The notes under the pieces: generated by a model
Seen by the model: only the letters and a program-made list of their open reading frames with translations
Told to the model about the DNA's origin: nothing
Databases searched by the model: none
In this document: positions 16,581 to 26,132 of the stretch, piece after piece
Layout: the number at the start of each line of letters is the position of its first letter
Numbering within the stretch: position 1 is the first letter of the stretch
Translations under genes and position numbers: made by a program
DNA from: Halobacillus mangrovi
Lineage (GTDB): Bacteria > Bacillota > Bacilli > Bacillales > Halobacillaceae
Reading direction: 5' to 3'
Assembly (NCBI RefSeq): GCF_002097535.1
Contig: NZ_CP020772.1
Coordinates: 4,053,501-4,117,500, forward strand
DNA: 64,000 bases

Positions 16581-19397
16581 ATGGCTGAAGAACAAAGCAG
16601 ATATTCTCGTCTTGCAGAAATCACCAAGCTGATCAATATGAAGCTTGATTTACGCGAAGTCCTACAACACGTTGTCACAGCCATATCCGAAGAAATCATG
16701 CGTTGCGATTCAGTCGGAATTTACTTACCCCAGGAAGACGGAACGTTTAGAGGGTATGTAGGGAAGCCAGAAGTGATTAACGGGATGACACTAGATATGC
16801 ACGTCGTCGATCCTGAATATGACCTACTGATGAAAGAAGTCATTGAAACACGTACTTCCATTTACATTCCCGATACATCCAAAGATAGCCGCCCGGACAA
16901 ACGTGCGGTGGAAGCTTTTAAAATCAAATCATTACTCGTTTCTCCTATCTATTACGAACAAGAGCTTTACGGTCTTGTTTACTTGTTTGATTACGGCATT
17001 CCGATGAATCTCACCCAATCAGAGATTGAGTCTGTGGAAGCTTACGTAAATATGGCTGCTGTCGCCATCAGGAATGCGAACAACTTGACCAGGAAACAAG
17101 CACTGATCGAAGAAAAACAGTTGTTATTGAATGTAACTCGCGACCTCTCTTTATGTTCATCTTTACAAGAAGCGCTGGACCGCTGTTTCTATTACTTAGG
17201 AAAAGTATTGAATAATCAAAACATAGGTGCACACTTTGTCGATCCTTTTGCTGAACGGCAGATCAGACCTGCAAGCTTGAGTAAGGATAGTGACTGGACA
17301 GAAGAGGAATGGATGGAGACTCATTATGAGTTGAAAGTAGATCATACGAAAGACAGGCTTTTTAAAGAAGTCATTGATACGAAACAATCGGTTATGGTTC
17401 CAGACGTCTCCATAGATGAGCGCGTCAACCAGGACGCTTGCAGAGGGTTTGGAATTCAAGCGATGTATATGATTCCTCTCGTTGCTGTCGGAGAGGTTCT
17501 TGGAACCATCACCGTGGTGAACTTGAAGGAAAAAGGCTACGCGTTCTCACGCTCAGCTATGCAGTTAGCCGAATCCATTGTCGATGCTACCGCCCCAGTG
17601 TTATCCAACTTAATCTATATGGAAAAACAAGAATTAATCATCCAGCAGCGAACGTCTGAATTACGGCAGAAGAATAAGGAGCTTGAAGGGGCTTTTACGG
17701 AACTTAAACAAATAAGCCAGGAAAAAGAATTGATTTTGAATTCAGCAGGAGAAGGCATCTTCGGTATGGATCTCAAAGGAAAGATTACTTTTTCCAACCC
17801 TTCAGCTACCGAACTTCTTGGGTATGACTATGAAGATGAAGTGATCGGCTTATGTTTTTATTCCATCGTAAAATCAGAGCTGTTGACGGGAGATCAACCT
17901 TATGATTTTTCTTCCTACGAAAAAAGTAAAAAAGATCGTTCTCAAACCGATGAATACTTTATCCGAAAAAACGGTGAGCTCTTCCCCGTGGAATACGTGA
18001 TTACGCCTCAACGACAAGGAGATATGACGGTCGGCTCTGTAATCACGTTTAAAGATGTGACGACCCGCAAGCAAATGGAGGAAAAGATTCGATACCATGC
18101 GTATTACGACAGTATTACTAACATTCCTAACCGTGTTCTATTCCAGGATCGTCTGATTCAAGCCTTAACATTTTCCGAAATGCATAACAGATCTATGGCG
18201 ATTTTGTTTCTTGATTTAGACCGCTTCAAAAAAATCAACGATACGTTTGGTCATGGGTTCGGAGACTCTGTCCTGAAGGAAGTCGCCCACCGCCTGAAAA
18301 AGGTTATTCCAAAAGAAGCGACAGTTTCAAGGCAAGGAGGAGACGAATTCATCATCCTGCTTCCAAGTGTAGATGGACAGGATGAAGCGATTCATTGTGC
18401 AAAGGAAATTCTTAATGCTTTTTCCAATCCTTTTATGATTAACAATCAAGAGATTGCCATTAAAACAAGCATTGGAATCAGCCTCTATCCAGACAACGGA
18501 GTCACTGCGGAAACACTTGTAAAACACGCAGACGTCGCCATGTACAAAGCAAAAGAAATGACAGGAAATCAGTATCAAGTTTATACCCCTGACATTGAGA
18601 ACCGTTCCCTGGAAACCATTCGACTGGAAAACGACTTGTACAAAGCACTGGATCAAGGAAATGAATTTACGCTTTACTATCAGCCTAAATTCGATGTACG
18701 TTCGAACACCATCATTGGAGTTGAAGCTCTCATACGTTGGCAGCATCCTTCTCTTGGACTGCTTCCTCCTAAAGATTTTATTCCTCTTGCTGAGGAAACA
18801 GGCTTGATCTCTAAACTTGGGGAATGGGTGTTGGAAGAGTCCTGCAGGCAAATGAAAGAATGGTACGTCGATGGCTTAACTAACCTTTCTGTATCAGCTA
18901 ACTTATCTCCTCAGCAATTTAAACAAAATGATCTGATCAGTATTGTCAAGAGGATTTTAGACGAGACAGGTCTTCCACCTCAGAACCTTGAACTAGAACT
19001 TACGGAAAATTTGATCATCCATAATACTGAAAAAACATTATCTATGATTCAAGCTTTGAAAAAACTTGGGGTCAAAATATCCATTGATGATTTTGGGACA
19101 GGATTTTCTTCGCTTGGATACTTAAAGGATTTTCCAGTCGACACTTTGAAAATAGATAAAACCTTCATCGATGACATTACCATCAATGACAATAACGCAG
19201 CCATTACGAATACGATTATTACGTTAGCTAGAAGCCTTCAGCTCAATGTCATAGCGGAGGGTGTAGAAACAAAAGAACAAGTAGACTTCCTTGAGCATAA
19301 CGGCTGCTATCTTATTCAAGGGTTTTACTTCAGTCGTCCTGTACTGCCTGACCAGTTTGTTGAGAAGTACACTAAAATATCTAATAAAAAGGGGTAA
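16581..19397 (+). CDS. GAF-GAF-PAS-GGDEF-EAL cyclic-di-GMP signalling protein
   Basis: 938 residues, no signal peptide or membrane helix. Two GAF sensor domains (about 20-165 and 185-345), a coiled-coil linker (about 345-385), a PAS domain (about 386-500), GGDEF (about 510-670) and EAL (about 680-930). The cyclase active site is intact (GGDEF at 586-590). The phosphodiesterase is also intact: EALIRW at 715, ELTEN, DDFGTGFSSL, LKIDKTF, AEGVET. Both c-di-GMP synthesis and degradation are therefore possible, with the balance set by ligands of the sensor domains. GGGAGGT precedes the ATG. A ThDP enzyme starts 6 bp after its stop, so the two are probably co-transcribed. Confidence 0.95.
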   Translation: MAEEQSRYSRLAEITKLINMKLDLREVLQHVVTAISEEIMRCDSVGIYLPQEDGTFRGYVGKPEVINGMTLDMHVVDPEYDLLMKEVIETRTSIYIPDTSKDSRPDKRAVEAFKIKSLLVSPIYYEQELYGLVYLFDYGIPMNLTQSEIESVEAYVNMAAVAIRNANNLTRKQALIEEKQLLLNVTRDLSLCSSLQEALDRCFYYLGKVLNNQNIGAHFVDPFAERQIRPASLSKDSDWTEEEWMETHYELKVDHTKDRLFKEVIDTKQSVMVPDVSIDERVNQDACRGFGIQAMYMIPLVAVGEVLGTITVVNLKEKGYAFSRSAMQLAESIVDATAPVLSNLIYMEKQELIIQQRTSELRQKNKELEGAFTELKQISQEKELILNSAGEGIFGMDLKGKITFSNPSATELLGYDYEDEVIGLCFYSIVKSELLTGDQPYDFSSYEKSKKDRSQTDEYFIRKNGELFPVEYVITPQRQGDMTVGSVITFKDVTTRKQMEEKIRYHAYYDSITNIPNRVLFQDRLIQALTFSEMHNRSMAILFLDLDRFKKINDTFGHGFGDSVLKEVAHRLKKVIPKEATVSRQGGDEFIILLPSVDGQDEAIHCAKEILNAFSNPFMINNQEIAIKTSIGISLYPDNGVTAETLVKHADVAMYKAKEMTGNQYQVYTPDIENRSLETIRLENDLYKALDQGNEFTLYYQPKFDVRSNTIIGVEALIRWQHPSLGLLPPKDFIPLAEETGLISKLGEWVLEESCRQMKEWYVDGLTNLSVSANLSPQQFKQNDLISIVKRILDETGLPPQNLELELTENLIIHNTEKTLSMIQALKKLGVKISIDDFGTGFSSLGYLKDFPVDTLKIDKTFIDDITINDNNAAITNTIITLARSLQLNVIAEGVETKEQVDFLEHNGCYLIQGFYFSRPVLPDQFVEKYTKISNKKG

Positions 19398-19403
19398 AAA
19401 GAA

Positions 19404-21038
19404 ATGAAATCAGTTCGTGCTGTATTGGATTATCTCGTTTACGGTGACGTATCCTATATATTTGGTATTCCTGCTGGATCCGTTAATGCTTTCTTTGATG
19501 AACTTTATGATACTCCATCGATCACACCGATCATTACGAAACATGAAGGAGCGGCTTCCTACATGGCCGCTTCCTACGCTAAGTATTCCCAATCTTTAGG
19601 TGTATGTATCGGAAGCAGCGGGCCAGGAGGAACGAATCTCATTACAGGGGCGGCCAATGCTATGCGCGAACACCTCCCTGTCCTGTTTTTAACTGGAGCT
19701 GTCCCGGTGAATACAGTCGGTCTTAACGCATCTCAAGAATTACACGCTGATCCTCTCTATCAGCCTGTGACCAAATACAGCAAACGTGTCGATCAAGCTG
19801 AAGATCTTCTGCCGGAAATTCATAAAGCTGTTGAAATCGCATTGACGGGGGTACCAGGTCCTGTTCATATCGCTATGCCAATTGACGTTCAGCTAACGGA
19901 TGTCGCCCCATCACCAACCCCAGTGTTTCCGACCCGTAAACCGCTTCTTCCAGACGATGAACTAATTTATGAAGCAGTTAAACAATTAGCTTCCGTCAAG
20001 GATGGCTACATCTTTGCAGGACAAGGGATCCGTGGCGCTGTAGATGATGTGCTGGAGCTTGCCGAAACCTTAAATTGGCCAATCGTCACATCTCCACAAG
20101 CTAAAGGACTGGTTCCAGACGACCACCCATTGCTAAAAGGCATTTTCGGGTTCGCTGGCCACGAAACAGCGTCAGAATTGATCAACGATAACCATACGGA
20201 AGCCGTACTTATTCTAGGATCAAGCCTTGGAGAAACGGCAACGAACAACTATAATTCAAATATCACAAAAGACCGTTACACCATTCAAGTCGATTTTGAC
20301 TCTTCTGTATTTAATCGAAAGTATGCCCTGGATCTTGCCATCCATGGGGATATTTCTGTGTCCGTTTCCTCCTTGATTACAGGGTTGAACAGCTTAGGAT
20401 GGTCACGCCGAAGAGATTTGTTGAATGAGCGTACACCTAAACCTCTCACTGATGAATACAATACTTACAATGTATTAATGTCTTTACAGGACAAGCTGCC
20501 TTCCTCTACTAGATATACCATTGATATCGGAGAATTCATGGCTTATGTCATCCACCATATGAATGTAAGAAGTGAGGATTCATTCGATATCAACGTCCAT
20601 TTCGGAGCTATGGGGAGCGGTATTGGCAGTGCTATCGGAGCTAAGCTTGCGGACCCCGGCCGCCCTGTAGTGAGTATTACCGGTGATGGGTGTTTCTTCA
20701 TGCATGGGATGGAGATCCTTACAGCGAAAGAATATCAAATCCCCGTTCTTTTCATTGTGATGAATAACGCAAGACTCGGTATGGTCCATCACGGCCACGC
20801 TCTCCAATATAAGCGAGCTCATGAACGCTTTGACCAGGAACCCGTTGATCTATCCCAAATGGCAGCCTCTCTTGGAGTTCCAAGCGCTCGTGTAGAAAGC
20901 TTGGAAGACTTGTCGGCAGAAACACTAGATCATCTGCAATCAACAAAAGGACCTGCGGTTTTAGAAGTAGCTCTTGTCGATAATAATGTCCCTCCTATGG
21001 GTGATCGCGTTAAATTTCTATCCTCTTTCGGAAAATAA
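19404..21038 (+). CDS. ThDP-dependent enzyme, acetolactate synthase/pyruvate oxidase-like
   Basis: 544 residues with the three-domain architecture of the POX/acetolactate synthase family. The N-terminal Pyr domain carries the catalytic Glu in TKHEGAASYMAASYAK and the glycine motif SSGPGGTNLITGAANA. A central domain follows. The C-terminal PP domain has the ThDP motif GDGCFFMHG ending in VMNNARLGMVHHG. It most resembles the acetolactate synthase large subunit or its uncharacterised paralogues. No small regulatory subunit or ilv gene is nearby, so a biosynthetic role is doubtful and another 2-oxo acid reaction is possible. It begins 6 bp after the GGDEF-EAL gene, with GGGGT as ribosome binding site. 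Confidence 0.82.
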   Translation: MKSVRAVLDYLVYGDVSYIFGIPAGSVNAFFDELYDTPSITPIITKHEGAASYMAASYAKYSQSLGVCIGSSGPGGTNLITGAANAMREHLPVLFLTGAVPVNTVGLNASQELHADPLYQPVTKYSKRVDQAEDLLPEIHKAVEIALTGVPGPVHIAMPIDVQLTDVAPSPTPVFPTRKPLLPDDELIYEAVKQLASVKDGYIFAGQGIRGAVDDVLELAETLNWPIVTSPQAKGLVPDDHPLLKGIFGFAGHETASELINDNHTEAVLILGSSLGETATNNYNSNITKDRYTIQVDFDSSVFNRKYALDLAIHGDISVSVSSLITGLNSLGWSRRRDLLNERTPKPLTDEYNTYNVLMSLQDKLPSSTRYTIDIGEFMAYVIHHMNVRSEDSFDINVHFGAMGSGIGSAIGAKLADPGRPVVSITGDGCFFMHGMEILTAKEYQIPVLFIVMNNARLGMVHHGHALQYKRAHERFDQEPVDLSQMAASLGVPSARVESLEDLSAETLDHLQSTKGPAVLEVALVDNNVPPMGDRVKFLSSFGK

Positions 21039-21133
21039 AATGTGTCTAAAAGAGTAATTTCATTATTAAAGATTGATTCTTTGAATGGCTCTCTTTATGA
21101 TAGATTTAGATATTTATAAAGAGGGTGCTTATT

Positions 21134-21631
21134 ATGAAATGGAAAGGACTTCTTCTTTTCGGTTTGATACTTGGTAGTTTCCTGACCGGATGCAGCGCAG
21201 GACAGAACTCTACCTCTACCACCCAAAGTGATGATGAAAACCAAACCGAACATGTCAACGGTGACTTACGTGAAGAAACAGCTAGTAAAGATAAACTGCC
21301 CGCTTTCCTTGATGATAAAAACGAAGATATGCAAACGCTATATACAGCCGTTTCGCAAAATAAAGATCTTTTAGAGAACATGCCTTGCTATTGCGGGTGC
21401 GGAGAAAGTGTAGGGCATAAAAACAATTATGATTGCTTTATTCATGAGACTAAAGCAAATGGATCGGTTGTTTGGGATGACCACGCAACTAAATGTGGAG
21501 TCTGCTTGGAAATAGCAGCAAAGTCCATCATTGATCATCAAGAAAGAAAATCTGTGAAACAAATAAGAGAAGATATCGACAAGACTTATGGTGAAAACTA
21601 TGCTGAACCAACACCTACTCCTGAAATCTAA
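21134..21631 (+). CDS. PCYCGC-motif lipoprotein
   Basis: 165-residue predicted lipoprotein. A short basic N-terminus and hydrophobic stretch lead to the lipobox LTGC at about residues 19-22, followed by an acidic Ser/Thr/Gln-rich linker. The C-terminal domain holds the diagnostic MPCYCGCGESVGHKNNYDCF, with a further pair of cysteines in KCGVCLEIA. These Cys and His residues suggest metal or heme-related binding, but the family's role is not established. The ATG at 21134 is preceded by GAGGG at 8 nt; the GTG at 21125 lies inside that site. Terminator follows. Confidence 0.85.
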   Translation: MKWKGLLLFGLILGSFLTGCSAGQNSTSTTQSDDENQTEHVNGDLREETASKDKLPAFLDDKNEDMQTLYTAVSQNKDLLENMPCYCGCGESVGHKNNYDCFIHETKANGSVVWDDHATKCGVCLEIAAKSIIDHQERKSVKQIREDIDKTYGENYAEPTPTPEI

Positions 21632-21639
21632 AGGACATC

Positions 21640-21668
21640 AACTGCCTCTATAAGAGGCAGTTTTTTAT
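21640..21668 (+). terminator. Intrinsic terminator
   Basis: 10-bp perfect arms 21640-21649 and 21653-21662, followed by a T-run. Confidence 0.85.
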
Positions 21669-21744
21669 TTGAAATTTTTAGGTACATAAAAGATCTTTAG
21701 GGGAAGTAAAATGGTATAAAAGTAAAATATTAGGAAGTGTTCGT

Positions 21745-22692
21745 TTGAAAAAAATCCTACTATTCGCTGATCCTGGTGTTGATGATGCTTTTGCCATCAT
21801 GTACGCCCTTCTTCATCCCGAGCTAGAAGTAGTCGGCATTGTTTGTGATTATGGGAATGTCAGCCATAGTGCAGCCTGCAGAAATACAAGCTTCCTGCTT
21901 AAACTTGCTGATAGAAAGGACATCCCTATTATTAATGGCTCCTCTACGCCGCTCTCAGGAGTGGCTCCACAACTATTTCCTGAGATTCACGGATATAAAG
22001 GTATTGGGGGACTTGATTTAACAGATGTACAGTCGCTTTACCTTCACCCTTTTTTTAAAATCTATGAGTTAATTGAACAATATGAGCTGGATCTGACGAT
22101 TGTAAATTTATCGAGATTGACCTCGCTTGCCAAGCTGTTTATGCAGATGGGAAGCGAGATGCAGCAAAAAGTGAAAGATATCATCATTATGGGCGGTGCC
22201 TTTCTTGTCCCAGGAAATTGGACCCCGCTTGCCGAAGCCAACGTTTATGGAGATCCACAAGCAGCCCGGATCGTGGCGTCAATGGGTAAGAACATGACCT
22301 TTGTCCCCCTCAATATTAGTAATCGTGCCATTATCTCAAATGGGATGATTGATCGCCTTTCTAATCATACTCAAACTCCTTTCACCCCAATTCTAGAACC
22401 GATTATGGATTTTTACAGCAAGAAGTATAATGAGATCATTCCCGGCATCCAAGGGGCCCCCATCCATGATGTGACCTTACTTTCTTATTTGACGGACAAA
22501 TCCCCTTTCCATGTAATTCAAAAACAAGTATTTGTGGTGACAGAGGGCCCTGCAAAAGGGATGACCTTTGCTGATTTCCGTCCTGTTCCAGAAATGGTCT
22601 CAAACTACCCAGTTAATCAAATCATACTTAATTTTAATGTGGAGCAATTTCAAAACGACTTTATGAAGGTGTTTTCCGGATTCGAACCTTAA
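21745..22692 (+). CDS. Nucleoside hydrolase (IUNH family)
   Basis: Hydrolyses the N-glycosidic bond of nucleosides; 315 residues, normal for the family. The calcium-binding N-terminal motif reads ADPGVDDAFAIMYAL (usually DTDPGIDDA). Later family landmarks are IIMGGAF, EANVYGDPQAA (usual E-x-N-x-x-x-D-P-E-A) and PIHDVTLLSYL with the conserved His-Asp. Start is TTG at 21745 with AGGAAG upstream; no nearer ATG is in frame. Soluble and cytoplasmic. It stands alone between two terminators. Exact nucleoside preference cannot be told. Confidence 0.9.
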   Translation: MKKILLFADPGVDDAFAIMYALLHPELEVVGIVCDYGNVSHSAACRNTSFLLKLADRKDIPIINGSSTPLSGVAPQLFPEIHGYKGIGGLDLTDVQSLYLHPFFKIYELIEQYELDLTIVNLSRLTSLAKLFMQMGSEMQQKVKDIIIMGGAFLVPGNWTPLAEANVYGDPQAARIVASMGKNMTFVPLNISNRAIISNGMIDRLSNHTQTPFTPILEPIMDFYSKKYNEIIPGIQGAPIHDVTLLSYLTDKSPFHVIQKQVFVVTEGPAKGMTFADFRPVPEMVSNYPVNQIILNFNVEQFQNDFMKVFSGFEP

Positions 22693-22701
22693 AACAACCA
22701 C

Positions 22702-22730
22702 AAAGGCTCCACTATATGTGGAACCTTTTT
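22702..22730 (+). terminator. Intrinsic terminator after the nucleoside hydrolase
   Basis: 11-bp arms 22702-22712 and 22718-22728 with one mismatch, then T residues. It lies between convergent genes. Confidence 0.7.
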
Positions 22731-22734
22731 CTCA

Positions 22735-23262
22735 TTATGCCGGATAATTGTGTCCTGTTACTTTAGCCATTTTAGCTTTCATTGTCTGTCTAGCCCGGTG
22801 CAGTCGTGATTTTACAGCAGAAGAAGTCACATTCAGTATACCGGCAATCTCTTTCTCATTAAGCTGCTGGTAAAAGCTAAGTTGAAAAACAACTCTCAAT
22901 TTTGGAGGAAGCGTACTGACTTTTTTCTTCATACGCTCTTCGAGATCAATACGGTTATACTCAGCTTCAACATCTGAGCTTTCAAAATTCGAAGAAGTAT
23001 TAAGACTATGCAGCTCCTCGATGGGTAGCATAACCAGCTTCTTATCCTTTCTAAGCGTGTCGATCGCCTTCCTTGAAGCAATAGTTGAAAGCCAAGCACC
23101 AAGTTTCCCCTCTTCCTGCACCTCTTCTAACTTTTCATAAGCTTTTATAAACGTTTCTTGGAGAACGTCTTCTGCCTTGGCAGGATCCTTCGTTACTTTA
23201 ACAGCTGCATAATAAACACGATGATAATGCTGGTTATATAAATCAGTAAAGTCAATCCTCAT
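22735..23262 (-). CDS. ECF-type RNA polymerase sigma factor
   Basis: 175 residues with sigma region 2 (about 5-75, including AEDVLQETFIKAYEKL and WLSTIASRKAIDTLR) and region 4 (about 115-165, LPPKLRVVFQLSFYQQLNEKE then VTSSAVKSRLHRARQTM). Regions 1 and 3 are absent, as in ECF sigma factors. It is the last gene of a minus-strand operon with a GntR regulator, ABC ATPase and permease, 16 bp after the permease stop. No separate anti-sigma gene is present; the permease has a large extracytoplasmic C-terminal part that might serve in sensing (inference). B. subtilis sigY also sits with ABC genes. Confidence 0.9.
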   Translation of the reverse strand: MRIDFTDLYNQHYHRVYYAAVKVTKDPAKAEDVLQETFIKAYEKLEEVQEEGKLGAWLSTIASRKAIDTLRKDKKLVMLPIEELHSLNTSSNFESSDVEAEYNRIDLEERMKKKVSTLPPKLRVVFQLSFYQQLNEKEIAGILNVTSSAVKSRLHRARQTMKAKMAKVTGHNYPA

Positions 23263-23278
23263 GATTTGTTCTCCTTCA

Positions 23279-25258
23279 TTATTTGAAATGATTTTTTATA
23301 AACTCAGGAGCGTCCTCTTCAGTAAAACTCAAAACATCATAAAAGTGGGAATCATTTTCGTAATAAACACCTACTAAGTACTCGCCATTTCCTCTGTCGT
23401 GTGAACCTTTCATCACCTGAGAGAGTTTTTCTTCTTCAGTTACGGTCCAGGCCTCATTCCCTTGCGATTTCATTTGTTCATAGGCCACTCGGTCAGGCAC
23501 ATTCTCCGGACTACCCCAGGGCAAAATTTCAACACGAGCGATATCTTCTGGCTGGATGATCACTCGCTCATAAATCCCTTCATTCTTTAACCACTTAATC
23601 GTGTTGTCATAAGAAGGATAGATAGAAATGTACTCACTGTCTTCTCCCTCTATGACCAAATTCCCATCCGTTCTTAAACCTCTCGGATAAGCCATTTCTT
23701 CATAGGACAAGTCATAAAGGTCTTTTTGGTAGCTTTCTAAAAAGCTTTCAATCTTCTCAGGATCTAGCAGGTTTACAGGCTTTGGCGCACCCGAATAAAT
23801 CGGTTCAAGCGTTACTTTTTGAACTTCATTTGCTTCCGTTTTCAGAACCGAATAGTTTAGTTCTTTATATTCTTTCACGTTAGAAACTTGTGCAAATTCT
23901 TCGTTAAAGAGCGATTTATCAACTTCATAGTAACGATAAACTTCTTCTCCACCCTCCAACTGATAAGCAATAAAGTAGAACCGATCTCCTCGATCTAATG
24001 GCTGATCCTTATTTATAAACTCTTTGTGTAATTGACGGACAGCTGCTATTCCTTCTTCACTTCGAATTAAAGAAGGGTCATTTTGTGACAATGTATCTTC
24101 GTAATGGTGGTATCCATTACCAAAAAACACGGCTTTAATCTCAGATTCTTCCGGCACATATGATTCATAATTCAACCAGAAAAGTGGAAGAACAGTGATT
24201 AATAGAGCTGCCGCAAACCCGTACACAACGAACCCTTTCCCTTGCTTCCAGGAAAAAACTCTCCACGTTTTTTCGATTAACATCACTGAAAGAAGATAAC
24301 CCAATACTCCCCCGAAGATGTATCCAGCGATAATCCAAGAGTAAGCATTTTGCAAGTCACTGAAGTACAGTCCGCCAACAAGCGCAAAGCAGAACGTCAT
24401 TCCATATTTAAATACGGGTTTTAAAGAAGTCAACGCAATGGCAGATGAAGCTGCTTCTAGCTGACGCTTTTGGTATATGATTCGAGCTAGAACGTAAAAA
24501 ACGAGACTGAGAACAACGTAAATTCCTAGATCCAGATAGCCAACAGGAAGATAACCTGCCTCATTTCGCAAAGGATAGTACTCTAATACATTTACAATCG
24601 GAGAAAACCTTTGGAGTGAGCTATCCATGACTAGCCCCGCTGAAATCCCGTTCACATAAAAATGAATGTGATAGGAAACGAGCAGTACAAACCCTGCTGG
24701 AAACAGCAGCAGGATATAGGTCAGGATACCTTGGACAGCTGATAATCCTGTCCACGTGCCGACGAAGACGCCGGACATAAAAGTGAGTACTGAAACGATG
24801 ACCATAAGCAACGTCCAATATCCTAATTCACTAAACGAAAAAAAGTCAGACACATCCACAAACCAGAGAAACATCAAGAGAATCAAACTAATGATTAATA
24901 TGGGGAGGATTAACAAAAACAGCCCTGAGCCCAAATGATAGTTAAATAGTTTTTCTCTTCGTACAGGCAGACTATGGATAAAGTCAGATGCCTCTTTCAC
25001 ATGCAGGTAGCGAAAAAGGAAGATCGCCATCAACACGGGCATGATGAACAGAAAGAAGGCTTGAATTTCAAACGTGAATGTTGTAGAAAATAACCCCGCA
25101 TCACTAGGTTCAACTCCGTACTCTGAATTGAGGGCCATCATTAACTGCAAAGGTACAGTAAAGAAAAGGCCAAGCAAATAAATAATACTGATCCAACCTA
25201 CATTTCGAAAGTTCTGCTTGAACAATTCTTTTCTAAACGAGGACGTTTTCAATGGCAT
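23279..25258 (-). CDS. ABC transporter permease with large C-terminal extracytoplasmic domain
   Basis: 659 residues. The N-terminal half has about six to eight hydrophobic helices, including LHVKEASDFIHSLPVRREKLF, a motif typical of ABC-2-like permeases of the YtrC/YtrD kind. A last helix near residue 370 (AALLITVLPLFWLNYESY) leads into roughly 280 residues of acidic soluble domain resembling DUF6449-type regions. I chose the ATG at 25258 because GGAGGTG lies just before it; an ATG at 25279 would place that site within the coding sequence. It overlaps the ATPase gene by 26 bp. Substrate unknown; antibiotic or envelope stress export is a plausible class role. Confidence 0.8.
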   Translation of the reverse strand: MPLKTSSFRKELFKQNFRNVGWISIIYLLGLFFTVPLQLMMALNSEYGVEPSDAGLFSTTFTFEIQAFFLFIMPVLMAIFLFRYLHVKEASDFIHSLPVRREKLFNYHLGSGLFLLILPILIISLILLMFLWFVDVSDFFSFSELGYWTLLMVIVSVLTFMSGVFVGTWTGLSAVQGILTYILLLFPAGFVLLVSYHIHFYVNGISAGLVMDSSLQRFSPIVNVLEYYPLRNEAGYLPVGYLDLGIYVVLSLVFYVLARIIYQKRQLEAASSAIALTSLKPVFKYGMTFCFALVGGLYFSDLQNAYSWIIAGYIFGGVLGYLLSVMLIEKTWRVFSWKQGKGFVVYGFAAALLITVLPLFWLNYESYVPEESEIKAVFFGNGYHHYEDTLSQNDPSLIRSEEGIAAVRQLHKEFINKDQPLDRGDRFYFIAYQLEGGEEVYRYYEVDKSLFNEEFAQVSNVKEYKELNYSVLKTEANEVQKVTLEPIYSGAPKPVNLLDPEKIESFLESYQKDLYDLSYEEMAYPRGLRTDGNLVIEGEDSEYISIYPSYDNTIKWLKNEGIYERVIIQPEDIARVEILPWGSPENVPDRVAYEQMKSQGNEAWTVTEEEKLSQVMKGSHDRGNGEYLVGVYYENDSHFYDVLSFTEEDAPEFIKNHFK

Positions 25259-26132
25259 AACCGGCACCTCCCATTTCATAAATAAAGATTTCCTCTAACG
25301 TGAGCGGCAGACGGTCATATACAACCGGATTGAATCGATTGATGGTCCTGCTGACTTCCCTTTCGCTTCCTTTTACAATCAAAAGCAATACACTCCCTCG
25401 CCGTTCTTGATAAATAATGTTCAGATCACTCTCTAAGATCTGTTCATTTCCGCCTTTTAACGCAACCTGCACTTTATGGATGTCTTCTTTAAGATCATCA
25501 AGGTCTCGTTCAAGAAGCAATTCGCCATTATGTAGGATACCGACGTGATCACAAATATCCTCCACTTCTCTCAAATTATGAGAAGAAATCAGAACCGTCA
25601 TCTCACGGTCTGCCACATCTTGAAAGATCAAGTTTTTAATTTTCTTTCTCATCACAGCATCAAGTCCATCAAACGGCTCATCTAAAATCAGGACGTCTGG
25701 CATGACTGACATAGACAGCCAAAAAGCCACTTGTCTTTGCATTCCTTTTGAAAATTGACTGATCTTTTTATTTTCATTCAAGTTAAAGAGTGGCTTTAAT
25801 CTCTCATAACGTTCTTCATTCCAATTCTCGTACATTCCGCGATAATAGTTAGCCATTTGTTTCACTGTATATTGCGGTAAGAAATATAAAGCATCCGGCA
25901 GGAAAACCATTCGCTGCTTAATTTTGTCGTTTTCGAAAATCGGTTCATCCATTACACGGACGGTTCCCGTATTCTGTTTTAAAATCCCGGCAATCGTTCG
26001 CATCAATGTGGTCTTTCCTGCGCCGTTTGAGCCTAACAGACCGTATATGGAACCTTTTTTCACATGAAAACTTACATGTGTAAGGATTTTTTCCTTCTCA
26101 TAAGATTTATCTACATGTTTAACCTCAATCAT
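25233..26132 (-). CDS. ABC transporter ATP-binding protein (YtrB-like)
   Basis: 299-residue cytoplasmic ATPase partner of the downstream permease. Walker A GSNGAGKTTL, Q-loop region, signature FSKGMQRQ (an LSGGQ variant common in this subgroup), Walker B VLILDEPFDGLD and switch His in ISSHNLREVEDICDH are all present. The C-terminal 80 residues form the accessory segment seen in ABC-2 exporters. It overlaps the GntR gene by 8 bp and the permease by 26 bp, which indicates one transcript with coupled translation. Confidence 0.9.
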   Translation of the reverse strand: MIEVKHVDKSYEKEKILTHVSFHVKKGSIYGLLGSNGAGKTTLMRTIAGILKQNTGTVRVMDEPIFENDKIKQRMVFLPDALYFLPQYTVKQMANYYRGMYENWNEERYERLKPLFNLNENKKISQFSKGMQRQVAFWLSMSVMPDVLILDEPFDGLDAVMRKKIKNLIFQDVADREMTVLISSHNLREVEDICDHVGILHNGELLLERDLDDLKEDIHKVQVALKGGNEQILESDLNIIYQERRGSVLLLIVKGSEREVSRTINRFNPVVYDRLPLTLEEIFIYEMGGAGYAIENVLV

